Source: Candidatus Brocadia sp.
GTDB taxonomy: Bacteria; Planctomycetota; Brocadiia; Brocadiales; Brocadiaceae
Direction: 5' to 3'
Assembly: GCA_011525665.1 (NCBI GenBank)
Contig: WYAU01000075.1
Location: forward strand, 124,001-188,000
DNA: 64,000 nt
The position numbers were made by a program, and so were the translations under genes. Of this stretch, positions 28,901 through 36,437 are shown piece by piece. Position 1 is the stretch's first letter, and every line of letters begins with the position of its first letter. The notes under the pieces were generated by a model. The model ran no database searches and had not been told where the DNA came from. It saw nothing but the letters and a program-made list of their open reading frames with translations.

Positions 28901-30389
28901 CAACCACGCGAATAATTCCGCCATCTTTGAGAACCCGGCGGCATTCGTTCATAAATCTTTTGGCGTCGCTTTTTGAGAAGTGCTCAAGGAGATGAGAATG
29001 GTAAACTACATCAAAGGAATTGCTGCCAAAAGGGATGCCACTGCTCAGATCATGAGCAATTACGCCCGGTCCGGTTGAATTAAAATCAACATTGATCCAG
29101 CCCTCTTTGTAATGTGAACCGCAACCGAGATTGAGTAGCTTTGCAATTCTCTCTTTCTCCTGCCCGTCACCGGCGCCATGTCTATTTTCCTCACACGCTC
29201 TATCGTCCTTCTCATGAAGCAAAATATCCGATATATCAGCTAATATTCTTTCATAACATCTTCCAAATTCGTACCGATAAAAATTTTCAAGGCAGTTCTT
29301 TGTAAAGTGCGCATAATGTTGCATTATTTTTTCAAAAATACTTTTTCCTAGTTCTCTTGCGTCATTAACTACCGTTCCGCAGCCGTTGTTCTCCACGAGT
29401 TCCTGCATTCCGGGAATATTGTTACCGATAATCGGAACCCCTGCCCTCATAAAATCATATAATTTTCCTGATGATCCGGCAGCGTACTTTAAATTGGTAT
29501 CGACTGGCTCAAAAAAAACCAGCCCGATGTCGGCAGATTGAAAAATCGTGTATTTCTCTTTTGGGTGTACAATATCTGTAGATAAAAATATTTTCCCCTT
29601 TTTTGAATGCATTCTGGAAAGAACTATAGATTCAAACTTTTTATCCGGGATCCACCCGTGGAGCACTAAAACAAACTCGTCCGGCCAGTTATCGACGGAT
29701 TCCAAAATTTTGTCCACGCAATGAATAGGGAGCAGGGTGCCGGTTGCCAAAACTATTTTTTTGTCTTTAGGGATAGTGAATTTTTTATGAAAATAATCAC
29801 TCTTTTCAGGTAGCGCTTCTCCAAAAGCGCTGTTGTAAGCTATCTTTATCTTGTTTCTTTTAATGCCATTCAGTTGTGATAAAATGTTTGCCCTAACATC
29901 ATCCTGTGTAAGGGTAAGAATTGCCCTTTGGGAAAACCATTTCTCTGCGTTTTTTTCTGGCCCGGAGCGGTCGTTTATTTCGAGAGAATGATAAACATAA
30001 GGGACCTTCCAGTATGAGCTCAATAAACCTGACCTGGCCAATCCTTCCGGATCGAATCCGATTATCCAATCATAGTGTCTTGGAGGCGATATATAATGAG
30101 AAACAAATTCTAAAGTATCTTGTGAAATGTGTATATCCGGGGGGGGCGTGACGCTCATGTGAGTATCTGCTCTGCTTTTGTATATACGGATGTTCTCTTC
30201 ATGCAAATGGGGAATGCCAATTCCGAGAGCAGTGCATATTTCATCATCGGCTACGAAAATATCTACCATGTAGCCCTTTTGGGAAAGGAAAGTGGCCGTC
30301 ATTATAACAGGCGTGGAGATACCAACCCATCCGTGTGCTGTGACAAGAGCTACTGTCTGATTGTCTTTTCCGGCGGTTTCTTTATTCAT
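22911..30389 (-). CDS. 2492-residue glycosyltransferase/methyltransferase megaprotein
   Basis: Approximate modules in order: GT4 1-400; SAM methyltransferase from 418 (LNLGCGSHYKEGW); second GT4 from 683 (LCMQDFGGAGGAAYRLHRG, IPSVEDNLPNTVVESLSCG); TPR 1120-1290; GT2 from 1300 (VSIVIATKDRSNLL, YASDDI); methyltransferase from 1586 (LHLGCGEKNLDGY); methyltransferase from 1850 (VLDVGAGTCPYRSL, LCTEVLEHVPEP); TPR 2093-2210; and a C-terminal domain from 2216 beginning LGLIFSKDRAMQLDGTLRSF with VDDN as a possible DxD motif. SD GAGG precedes the ATG. Its stop overlaps the next giant gene. It probably builds and methylates a glycan on a TPR-held acceptor; this is inferred from modules only. No signal peptide or membrane segment. 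Confidence 0.87.
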   Translation of the reverse strand: MNKETAGKDNQTVALVTAHGWVGISTPVIMTATFLSQKGYMVDIFVADDEICTALGIGIPHLHEENIRIYKSRADTHMSVTPPPDIHISQDTLEFVSHYISPPRHYDWIIGFDPEGLARSGLLSSYWKVPYVYHSLEINDRSGPEKNAEKWFSQRAILTLTQDDVRANILSQLNGIKRNKIKIAYNSAFGEALPEKSDYFHKKFTIPKDKKIVLATGTLLPIHCVDKILESVDNWPDEFVLVLHGWIPDKKFESIVLSRMHSKKGKIFLSTDIVHPKEKYTIFQSADIGLVFFEPVDTNLKYAAGSSGKLYDFMRAGVPIIGNNIPGMQELVENNGCGTVVNDARELGKSIFEKIMQHYAHFTKNCLENFYRYEFGRCYERILADISDILLHEKDDRACEENRHGAGDGQEKERIAKLLNLGCGSHYKEGWINVDFNSTGPGVIAHDLSSGIPFGSNSFDVVYHSHLLEHFSKSDAKRFMNECRRVLKDGGIIRVVVPDLEQIIKWYSTLLEKCINGDQDAQKRYEWIMLELFDQMVRRVSGGEMLKYWEQNPIPAESFVIERCGSEALHAINYLRNHSHGSRREDRVAFESEMTPEQIGRFMLSGQNHQWMYDRYSLPALLKEAGFEEIRICSAYESLIPDFNSYLLDIEPDGSVRKPDSLFVEAIKKEKFIMIRDNEKRAIKIVHLCMQDFGGAGGAAYRLHRGLLSVGVNSTLLVLNKMSEDASVKVIPDTYSGPMTPCIDIPNHDSLTWQKQAQRWGTLLTHYPKRPEGLEIFRDADSDVRLELIKEVQDADVINLHWVNGVLDCKKAPFSLAGKPIVWTIHDMNPFTGGCHYTGDCRRYTTACGKCPQLGSENEHDLSNIGWRKKYDAYPLLNLHIVSPSKWLAKCASESSLFSQFPVSIIPNSCPVDTFKPYNKKDARESFQIDTSAKIILFGADSVINKRKGFIYLLKALNNLSDTEKHKVVLVTFGHLPDNVAVNIQYPVKNIGVITETKQLAMAYSMADLFVIPSVEDNLPNTVVESLSCGTPVVGFNIGGISDMIDHKENGYVAKPMDAEDLAKGINWIMSSSEETMVKLSERCRKKAEELYALEIQANKYRRLYEDIYEKHQSVRESANEINKQAKQALQRGDVQKTKELLTEVLHQSPYNVKALNNFAVARMMERDWKSAQEILQKVLQIDPANQIARENAKYLENQVYFHKSLYEVKKLIEQRNYSQAREILERMLEADDKHIDALNNLAVIDIHEKNYTTARHLLEKVLRIDNTNIIAKENITLLNQVSSLDSSPLREECNLSGIVDVSIVIATKDRSNLLDEMLTSLAKATPGLRYEVIAIEGNSSDNTLEILQKHGITQIYNETEYLGKGRHSWPQLYNFGFSKTRGKWVMYASDDIIFNDECITKAVTILNKQNTSVAGGIFFYKNVIADPGWEVFGIDFTYGQKLLMNYGLLRRTSFNEVRGLDEDYQFYCADSDLCLKLYQNGKTLIPLPCSLVKHNNILDNQKKANLRYSNLDIKLYSERWKHFVPIKLPEPRRLIWNKNMLNDSDFRNTDASLNPRSTEHAYTITPNCNILDQLRKAGMWNDGQPLRLHLGCGEKNLDGYVNIDYPPSEHNVMDVKADMYANIITLDCPAECVDEIRSHHLFEHFDRVTALATIIKWHKWLRIGGKLHIEAPDLIGSAKTLISGVSLKIKMGVVRHIAGDQAAPLAYHKDHWFAERFEHTLKELGFECRNVRHWSWKHEPYLSNVEVVAIKSRNVHLDDQLITAERLLRESTVTDGENSTHQIWTRQLHAVIKENCIEAPDKIPLPDISAFTNIPPLVSTAVSELPLEKIHDFNQKSRDKWIREKAVSIPAGSRVLDVGAGTCPYRSLFDHCDYKTHDFKKYKGVKLGNTTEYGNIDYISEITDIPVPDSSFDVILCTEVLEHVPEPIAALREMSRILRPGGRMLVTAPLGSGLHQLPYHYYGGFSPQWYRHFSHIFGLEIKEIVPNGGFFKLLAQECARVAWTLPEHQHLHDTNVEIIRNLFGNWIPRYLFALEEKHFIDQFTVGYHVDMEKSNPANASKKTVNNELPIVQVISNDDRLPANKDCTPADTHFSFFKKAEEYFSKGTYKEAIYNYQKTIEINPYFPDAYFSLAIAYAKTNQTENAIEILEKVIHLCPNDASVYNNLGALSFKKCRYLDAKTYCEIALLMQDTYKEARDNLEKVNKILKETSSAKTFHKILGLIFSKDRAMQLDGTLRSFYMHCKDAAVIDTKVIYKASHPLHKNHYEDLKKYYGNTEFITEQNFKEQVLSLLRQYTYVLFLVDDNIFLRNFHISHLADILKENTNAIGFSLRLGENTAYCYTVDSPQNIPAFTHIPDDILKYDWTSAERDFGYPLEVSSSLYRVKELYPLLVQINFSNPNILENQMDANKRIYASARPMLLCNKLSLTFCAPVNKVQDVCENRSGNEHCYSREMLAIKFGEGYRIDIEKYAGFTPNACHQEISLDFVNTNQ

Positions 30390-30398
30390 TCAGTATCC

Positions 30399-31187
30399 TC
30401 AGCACGTGTAGTTCGCTTTTATCTGAGGCACTCCGAGAAAATAGATACCCCACGTATCAAAACCCGGTGATTTATTGCTCATCCATTCGGCACAATATTT
30501 TTGCTTAAAACCGGATAATGTTAAAAAATACTCAACTTCCGGTATGAAGAGATATCTCATACTGTGTGTTTCATTAATTTCTGAAACCCTCCCTGTTTTT
30601 TTATCTGTGACCACAAGGTGATAATTTACATCGACCCTGTTCTCATTTGGAAAAAGTCCCGGTTCGGCAATGCGAATAATGCTGATTTTTTTATTTTCAA
30701 CTCTTTTGATGCGTCTTTCCGGCTTTTGTGTCAATACGGCAGGACCATACCAGCAGTCAAAAATAAACAGGCCGTCCTTCTTCAAATGCGCTTTGGCCGT
30801 TTCAAAAAACTTCAAAAGGTCATTGTTTGTCACCTGGTAACTGATTACATGAAACAGAGAAATAACAACGTCGTAGGTTTTGTTTGTTCTGTAGGTGCGC
30901 ACATCGCCTTTATGAAACTCCAGGTGCCTTTGAGATTCACCGGTATCTGTAAGTTTTGCGTGTACCTTTCTGATGTTATATTCTGAGCAGTCTATTCCTG
31001 TAATATTGTATCCTTTTTGCGCTAAACGAAAATCATGGTTTCCCGTGCCGCAACCGAGATCCAGGATTGTTTTTGCAGAGGGGTGGTTTTTTTTAATAAT
31101 AGTATCGATAAAGCCTGCCTCGGAAGCATAATCCTTGTCGTTGTAAATAATATCATAATACTCAGCGTATTTATCAAACACCTTCAT
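30399..31187 (-). CDS. Class I SAM-dependent methyltransferase
   Basis: 262 residues with the class I SAM-binding motif ILDLGCGTGNHDFRLAQKG at about residue 40, then GIDCSE and VVISLFHVISYQ. The domain fills residues 1-190, with a short C-terminal extension. SD GAGGTG lies 5 bases before the ATG. Its start overlaps the stop of the aminotransferase gene by 4 bases, and it ends 9 bases before the 2492-residue gene. The tight packing suggests it acts on an amino sugar made by the neighbouring aminotransferase, possibly as an N- or O-methyltransferase. The acceptor is unknown. Confidence 0.85.
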   Translation of the reverse strand: MKVFDKYAEYYDIIYNDKDYASEAGFIDTIIKKNHPSAKTILDLGCGTGNHDFRLAQKGYNITGIDCSEYNIRKVHAKLTDTGESQRHLEFHKGDVRTYRTNKTYDVVISLFHVISYQVTNNDLLKFFETAKAHLKKDGLFIFDCWYGPAVLTQKPERRIKRVENKKISIIRIAEPGLFPNENRVDVNYHLVVTDKKTGRVSEINETHSMRYLFIPEVEYFLTLSGFKQKYCAEWMSNKSPGFDTWGIYFLGVPQIKANYTC

Positions 31188-32293
31188 GCCAGCACCTCGT
31201 GAAGCGCCCGGGAAACTTCATTTATTTGGTTCTCCGTTAAGGCCAGGCCGCTGGGGATATAAAATCCACGGCGGGAAATCCTCTCAGCAACAGGATAGGA
31301 CTCTTTCTCAAACAGTGCTGTTTTCCTGAAGGCTGGTTGTTCATGCATCGGCCAGAAAAAAGGACGTGTACCGATCCCTTTTTTGCCCAGTTGTTTCATG
31401 ACTTCCTCTGCATCAAGGGGGATTTCGTCTTTTAGTACAATGCCATATACCCAATAGATGTTTTCTGCATAATCAGTTCTTTGTACCGGCAGGTCAATTG
31501 ATTTGATATCAGACAGCATTTCAGTATATTTTTGCCCCATTTTATGTTTTTTAGCAACAAACGCGTCCAGCTGTTCTAGCTGGGCAATTCCAAGGGCTGC
31601 CTGAAGGTTGGTCATTCGGAAATTCCAGCCGAGTTCTTCATGGATAAATCTTTTTTTCTCCTGAAAACAAAGGTTTCTCAAAGAGCGACACTTCTCTGCC
31701 AGAACGTCATCATTTGTCAGTACCATTCCCCCTTCACCGGTGGTTACGTGCTTGTTAGGGTAAAAACTCACAGTACTTATATTGCCAAAGCTGCCGCAGG
31801 GCCGCCCCTTATAAGTTTGACCGAGCATTTCTGCAGCATCTTCAATAATCAAGAGATGATATTTTTCTGCCAGTTCTAATATAGGGTCCATGTCCACCGG
31901 AAGGCCGTAAATGTGAACAACCATAATTGCCTTTGTTTTTGATGTGATCCTTGCTTCTATCTGTTTGATGTCCATATTCCAGGTAATTGGGTCAGAGTCT
32001 ATCAATGCTGGTACTGCACCGGCACGAACCACAGCAGCAGCACATGATATTATGGTGAAGGTAGGTATGATAACCTCATCTCCCTTGCCTATGCCGAGGG
32101 CTGCAACCGCCATTTCCAGCGCAACGGAACCGTTGCTTACGGCGATTCCATGCCTTCTTGATACACGCGCAGCAATACCCTGTTCAAAACGGCTGACGAA
32201 CGGCCCTTCTGATGATATCCACCCGGTATCGATGCATTCTGTCAGATATTTTTTCTCATTACCGTTTAGTAGTGGTTCGTTGACGGGTATCAT
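31184..32293 (-). CDS. DegT-family sugar aminotransferase (perosamine synthetase-like)
   Basis: 369 residues. The PLP lysine is Lys181 in SFYPNKHVTTGEGG and the cofactor Asp is in IIEDAAEMLG. Overall it resembles GDP-perosamine synthetase/PglE-type enzymes, which aminate C4 of nucleotide 4-keto-6-deoxy sugars. Unlike the paralogue at 5455-6672 it keeps the catalytic lysine, so it should be a true aminotransferase. Its start overlaps the end of a small four-helix-bundle reading frame by 4 bases and its stop overlaps the methyltransferase by 4 bases. No matching 4,6-dehydratase lies directly beside it; legB is 17 kb away. Confidence 0.87.
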   Translation of the reverse strand: MIPVNEPLLNGNEKKYLTECIDTGWISSEGPFVSRFEQGIAARVSRRHGIAVSNGSVALEMAVAALGIGKGDEVIIPTFTIISCAAAVVRAGAVPALIDSDPITWNMDIKQIEARITSKTKAIMVVHIYGLPVDMDPILELAEKYHLLIIEDAAEMLGQTYKGRPCGSFGNISTVSFYPNKHVTTGEGGMVLTNDDVLAEKCRSLRNLCFQEKKRFIHEELGWNFRMTNLQAALGIAQLEQLDAFVAKKHKMGQKYTEMLSDIKSIDLPVQRTDYAENIYWVYGIVLKDEIPLDAEEVMKQLGKKGIGTRPFFWPMHEQPAFRKTALFEKESYPVAERISRRGFYIPSGLALTENQINEVSRALHEVLA

Positions 32294-32589
32294 GATTTAG
32301 TATACCCAGATTTAGGTTGAGATTGAGATTTAAATTGAGGATTTAGGGACTTAATAAACCGATGGATTGATTCATGTACTTTATTGGGTTTCGAGACTCT
32401 GGAAAAATAATAGAAATTAATTGTATCGTTTCCGTGGTATCGAACAAATGCCTCTGCACTATTGGCAGAGATACTTAAGGATGCTCGTCGTATTTGAGAA
32501 GTAAGACCGTAATCCTCCTTCTTTGGAAGGGATTTCGTTCGCCGGAAAACCGATTCTGCCATCTCCATTACCTCGCTCCCTATAGGCAT
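32290..32589 (-). pseudogene. Degenerate four-helix-bundle (S23-like) protein
   Basis: 99 codons. The core LTSQIRRASLSISANSAEAF, preceded by LPKKEDYG, is the signature of four-helix-bundle proteins encoded in 23S rRNA intervening sequences and as free copies. After FYYFSRVS, where the family normally continues with a Gly-Ser-x-x-E helix, the sequence diverges into a polar, lysine-rich, low-complexity tail (SQSQPKS). The N-terminus is also shorter than usual. I read it as a truncated or frame-damaged copy, though it may still be translated and overlaps the aminotransferase start by 4 bases. Function of the family is unknown. Confidence 0.6.
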
Positions 32590-32627
32590 TTCCCTGAAAC
32601 TTTTATACAGTCTTCAACCACAATCTC

Positions 32628-33038
32628 TTAAAACCTTTCCTTATCTTCTTCACCGGCATATGGTCCCTGCTTTACCTCGATCATTTCCGTTTCTTCAAGC
32701 ATCAAAAAATCGTGGCCTCCCGATACAAGCAGGATTACATCTCCTGTTTTCAATGTTCTGGAATCGAGATACTGTTTTTCTTCATTATAGAAATTTACCT
32801 TAACCCTTCCTTTTTTTAGAAACAGGGTTTCCTGCGTATATTTAACACTTCTTTGAACGGCCTTGTGGATATGTGCCTGAATCGTATATCCGGCAGGCCG
32901 TTTCATGTATGCAAGCTGCTGTGAGAAATTATCCGGCGTTAAGAATTCAATGCCCTCTTTTTCGTATTCAGCATAGATGATAATTGCAATCATCCGATAG
33001 TCGTCGAATATTTGCTCTATTTTATTCATATCATACAT
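32628..33038 (-). CDS. Cupin-fold small protein of polysaccharide clusters
   Basis: 136 residues with a predicted single cupin barrel: HIHKAVQRSVKYTQETLFL carries the histidine region of motif 1, and LKTGDVILLVSGGHDFLML forms the second half. It closely resembles conserved small cupins found in sugar-biosynthesis clusters, whose reaction is not established; related WxcM/FdtA folds are sugar ketoisomerases. It is the first gene after the sigma-28-like promoter at 33172-33198. The ATG at 33038 or the one three codons later could be used; neither has a strong SD. Confidence 0.7.
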   Translation of the reverse strand: MYDMNKIEQIFDDYRMIAIIIYAEYEKEGIEFLTPDNFSQQLAYMKRPAGYTIQAHIHKAVQRSVKYTQETLFLKKGRVKVNFYNEEKQYLDSRTLKTGDVILLVSGGHDFLMLEETEMIEVKQGPYAGEEDKERF

Positions 33039-33171
33039 TTACAGTTTAGGGTACGACTCTTACACGTTATCCGCCATAATAAAAAAGTCGTCACAATATT
33101 TTCTCCATTTGATCGCTTAAAATTCCCTCCTTTTTTCAAAAAAACTAAATTGTTATCAAGTATCTTATAGG

Positions 33172-33198
33172 CTATCGGCTTATTATTGAAACTTTTTA
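33172..33198 (-). promoter_or_regulatory. Sigma-28 (FliA)-type promoter
   Basis: On the minus strand: TAAA (33198-33195), 15 bases including AGTTT, then GCCGATAG (33179-33172). This differs from the sigma-28 consensus TAAA-N15-GCCGATAA at one position. It begins right after the GT2-TPR stop codon and faces the cupin gene, about 130 bases from its ATG. It would place the cupin, aminotransferase, methyltransferase and giant glycosyltransferases under late flagellar control. Confidence 0.65.
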
Positions 33199-34596
33199 TC
33201 AGGCCTGGCTAAGTCTGGACTTTAGTATGCGTTCAACGAACCGAACTGTCTTCTGTGGTGCTGTTTTCAGTTCACCTAATAACGCCTGCTGATTTTTCAA
33301 TAAGATATCCACTGCCTGTTTATTATTGGGCTGAATAGTTAGTTCAGTAATGGCCGCACGTATTGCTTCCCGTGAATGGTTGAGTGCGGACAAACAAAAG
33401 GCGCGGGTTAGATGTAAGTTTGGCATATGGGGACATAAATTTGTAACCATATCCAATCTGGACAGTGCGGTAACTATATCGTCGGACTTAATGATATCAA
33501 AGGCTTCCCTGAACAGATCCTGAGCCATCATCTGTGGCCATTGTGGGTGTGCAGGGCGTCTTTGGATGCGATCGCGTACCTCGTGAATTTTATCATGCTC
33601 CCGGGGGTCTAATTCAGGGAGCCGGTAATCCAAATAGTTTCCCTTTAGTACCCACTCCAGAAGTGTTTTGCTTTTTCGTACTGCCTCCTGATGAAAAAGA
33701 AATCCGTCAACGTAAGCATTATGAATCCGCGTATAAATAATGTGTTTATATTGATCATAAGCGGGAAGATTTGGTGAAGTTCTATTCTCTCTCTGGTAGT
33801 CAGGGATGTTTATATTTACTATCCCCTTATTTTGCCTTATTTGTGCATAGGAATCACAAACTCCCTGGTAAAAAAATCTGTTTTCAAAGTAAGTTGCGGT
33901 GAGTCTTTCCCGTGGAATGTGGTGATATACCTTTGCGCCCGGGGCATAGACCGCCTTAAGCCCTTTTGCCTTTATTTTCATTGCTAGTCCCGTTTCCCCA
34001 TCACCCTGAAAGTGTTGTAAATATCTTGGTATATTATCGGGATGAAATCCTCCTAATTCAAAAAGCGTTTTTCTTCTTATTGCAAAATTCAGTCCCCAGA
34101 CACATACGGGATCTATTTCCATCCTTTCCTTTCCTTTATCGAGGAGACTCAGTGAACCGCATGTTAACTGGTCCTCTTTCCAGGAACAATATTTATCGAC
34201 CCATGCGGGAGGGTCTGCTTCATACCGGGGAAGGCTGGGGCCACCGACCAGGTGAACAGAGTCATCTTCGAATTCAGCCATTATTGCCGATAACCACCCC
34301 TTAACCGCTTCAATGTCATCATCGACAAAAATAAGAATTTCTCCTTTTGCTTCCAACGCGCCACAATGTCTGCCGGAGAGGAGGCCGGGAACGGGTTCAT
34401 ATATATATCTAATCGTGTATTTATTCACTGATGCAATGTGTTCCGTTATTTCTCTTGTGTTGTCTGTTGAACCGTTATCTACTACAATGATTTCGTATTG
34501 GGAGGAAGGGAAGTCTTGTTCAACAAAAGACCGGATTGCGGAAATTAGCCATTTGGAACGGTTGCGAGTTGGCGCTATTATTGATGCATTCATCAT
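33199..34596 (-). CDS. GT2 glycosyltransferase with C-terminal TPR-like helices
   Basis: 465 residues. The GT2 domain opens with ASIIAPTRNRSKWL, has IIVVDNGSTDNTR and the DxD-type FVDDDIE, and carries a WGLNFAIRR segment typical of the acceptor side. From about residue 365 the chain is helical, with TPR-like repeats (AFCLSALNHSREAIRAAITE). The start is one base after the TAA of the 590-residue gene, with AGGA just upstream. The stop abuts the sigma-28-type promoter, so this is probably the last gene of the nonulosonate transcript. Substrate unknown. Confidence 0.85.
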   Translation of the reverse strand: MMNASIIAPTRNRSKWLISAIRSFVEQDFPSSQYEIIVVDNGSTDNTREITEHIASVNKYTIRYIYEPVPGLLSGRHCGALEAKGEILIFVDDDIEAVKGWLSAIMAEFEDDSVHLVGGPSLPRYEADPPAWVDKYCSWKEDQLTCGSLSLLDKGKERMEIDPVCVWGLNFAIRRKTLFELGGFHPDNIPRYLQHFQGDGETGLAMKIKAKGLKAVYAPGAKVYHHIPRERLTATYFENRFFYQGVCDSYAQIRQNKGIVNINIPDYQRENRTSPNLPAYDQYKHIIYTRIHNAYVDGFLFHQEAVRKSKTLLEWVLKGNYLDYRLPELDPREHDKIHEVRDRIQRRPAHPQWPQMMAQDLFREAFDIIKSDDIVTALSRLDMVTNLCPHMPNLHLTRAFCLSALNHSREAIRAAITELTIQPNNKQAVDILLKNQQALLGELKTAPQKTVRFVERILKSRLSQA

Positions 34597-34597
34597 T

Positions 34598-36370
34598 TTA
34601 TCCTGTTCTTGTTTTTCCGGTTTTCAGCTTCCTTGTTATTTCAATGGCCGCATCATAAATATCTTTCCATTCTATTTCGTAGTTAGAGGTAAAAGCATCA
34701 TCTCCGCTGTCATACTTTACACGTACAGGAATAGCCAATTCACAGTTCTCTCTCCTGTTCATACAAAAAGGTTCGTTTCGCATCCACGTGCTATGTGTAT
34801 GGACTATTCCGGTCTTGTTGGCTAGTGAAGTGAAATTTGTTCCGTTACCGTAAGGAGCTATATAAAAATCTATGGCATGAGCCCAAACGACGGTCTCATG
34901 TATCTTACAGTCTAAGGCATCGTATGTGGCAATACCCTGTGTTAATAAACGGCGAATGTCTTCCATTAATGGTCTTTCCGCAGGCATACCATCAAAGATG
35001 ATGCCCAAAGCGGGAAAGTTTTTGTATAAAAGATTAATAATATTGGCCAAACCATCCTTTTGTGAAAGCCATATCCTGTTGTGGCTTCTTAAGGTTATCC
35101 ATACAAGAGGCCAATGCCTTCTCGATTCATCTACTTCCTGAAAAAAAGACGTGGTGCATTTGGTCGCAGATGTGTGGTATATTTTTTTTGCCAGTTCTTC
35201 CTGGATAGGGCCGCGATGGCACAAGCGAAATGTAAAACAGTTATTCTCCAGAAGAATTTTAAAAAGAAATATACTATTCTGAGAAGCAGTACCACTTATA
35301 GGGAGTTTTGGGAAAATATCCCCTATGGTGAAATAATCATGGCTGCCTATTAGGAAGGTGTTTATTTTATTGATATCTCCGGTGTCATATAATTTCTGAA
35401 CAGCGGACAATTCATCTGCCAGATGGTGACCCAAATTGGATACGAAACCTATTAAACAGACGTTACGCTTTTTCTTCGTTTGTGAGACATAGTGTTCTCT
35501 ATTATTCCAGCAAAAGAGGATATGCTTCTTAAAATCATTTATCCATTTTTCATAGTACTCTTTGTTATAGGGAGCCTCACACGATGGACAATCATTATAA
35601 AAAATGAAATTTACCATCAATTCATCTTCCGGCATATACATTCCTATCTTTCTCTGTTGTGAATCTCCTATGAGTAAATAAAATATCTTGCAGCAACAAA
35701 AACGATAAAATATTAGTTGGTGATATGAATTGGTAAACATACAGAAAGATTGATCGGTTTTGCATACTTTACCGCATGAGGGACAAGGAGAAAAAACATA
35801 TCCGGTACACAGCATGCTTTGAAGAAAGAAGGGAATTTCCCTCTGCCGTCTGATAAGTTTTGGGTCAAAGTTCATCCTGGTCAGATATTCTTTCTCGCGT
35901 TTACAATTATCCTCGCTGATCAGTTTCAGATACTCCCTGGAATATCCGCTGTTTTTTAAAAGAATTTCTTCATCGTCTTTTAGTCTGAACAGTTTGATGT
36001 AAGTATATTTTTCCCTTAAAGGAGCGATAACGCTTCGATTATCCTCTGCATCCAGAATATCAAGCATATCCACCTTTAGTGACTGTGTTCTTTTTTTATG
36101 TAAGACACCATAAAAATGATTATCTTTTCCACAGGACAAATAAATGTCAATACTGTCAAGGAACTCATCAAGGTTTACAAATACATTATGGCCATGAATT
36201 CTCCCCATTTCATCGTGAACATAGGTAGCGGATATCTTTGTTTCAGCAAGAATGCGCAGGATATCCGGATTTAGACTTTCAAATCCATAAGGGCAGATAC
36301 CTGCTCTTTTATTGAATAAGATTTCCTTTAATTTCTCAAATTTATATTTGATAATATCGGTGATATCCAT
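34598..36370 (-). CDS. Large protein of unknown function with cysteine-rich insert
   Basis: 590 residues not assigned to a named family. The N-terminal ~200 residues are soluble and charged. A cysteine-rich segment follows at about 200-290 with CPSCGKVC and CPSCEAPY pairs separated by a CCC run, a likely zinc ribbon. The C-terminal ~300 residues look like an alpha/beta enzyme: VCLIGFVSNLGHHLADE, WITLRSHNRIWLSQKDG, IIFDGMPAER and IAPYGNGTNFTSLANKTG resemble the nucleotide-binding end of GT-B glycosyltransferases. The last match is by eye and weak. It is packed between the DUF115 fusion and a GT2 gene. A cytoplasmic glycosyltransferase is the best guess. Confidence 0.6.
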   Translation of the reverse strand: MDITDIIKYKFEKLKEILFNKRAGICPYGFESLNPDILRILAETKISATYVHDEMGRIHGHNVFVNLDEFLDSIDIYLSCGKDNHFYGVLHKKRTQSLKVDMLDILDAEDNRSVIAPLREKYTYIKLFRLKDDEEILLKNSGYSREYLKLISEDNCKREKEYLTRMNFDPKLIRRQREIPFFLQSMLCTGYVFSPCPSCGKVCKTDQSFCMFTNSYHQLIFYRFCCCKIFYLLIGDSQQRKIGMYMPEDELMVNFIFYNDCPSCEAPYNKEYYEKWINDFKKHILFCWNNREHYVSQTKKKRNVCLIGFVSNLGHHLADELSAVQKLYDTGDINKINTFLIGSHDYFTIGDIFPKLPISGTASQNSIFLFKILLENNCFTFRLCHRGPIQEELAKKIYHTSATKCTTSFFQEVDESRRHWPLVWITLRSHNRIWLSQKDGLANIINLLYKNFPALGIIFDGMPAERPLMEDIRRLLTQGIATYDALDCKIHETVVWAHAIDFYIAPYGNGTNFTSLANKTGIVHTHSTWMRNEPFCMNRRENCELAIPVRVKYDSGDDAFTSNYEIEWKDIYDAAIEITRKLKTGKTRTG

Positions 36371-36437
36371 CTTTTTACTATTTCCATAGTAACTGCGGTT
36401 CAGCAGAGTTCAGTACTGTCGTTGTCGGCATAACATG

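Noticed and set aside
13538-30389. Giant genes as polyketide or nonribosomal-peptide synthases
   Set aside because: Size alone suggests this, but there are no ketosynthase, adenylation, condensation or carrier-protein motifs. All recognisable modules are glycosyltransferase, methyltransferase or TPR.
32628-33171. Strong SD-like AAGGAGGG at about 33130 suggesting an extra gene before the cupin
   Set aside because: The following starts give only about 5 to 22 codons before a stop. It may simply lie in the leader of the sigma-28 transcript.
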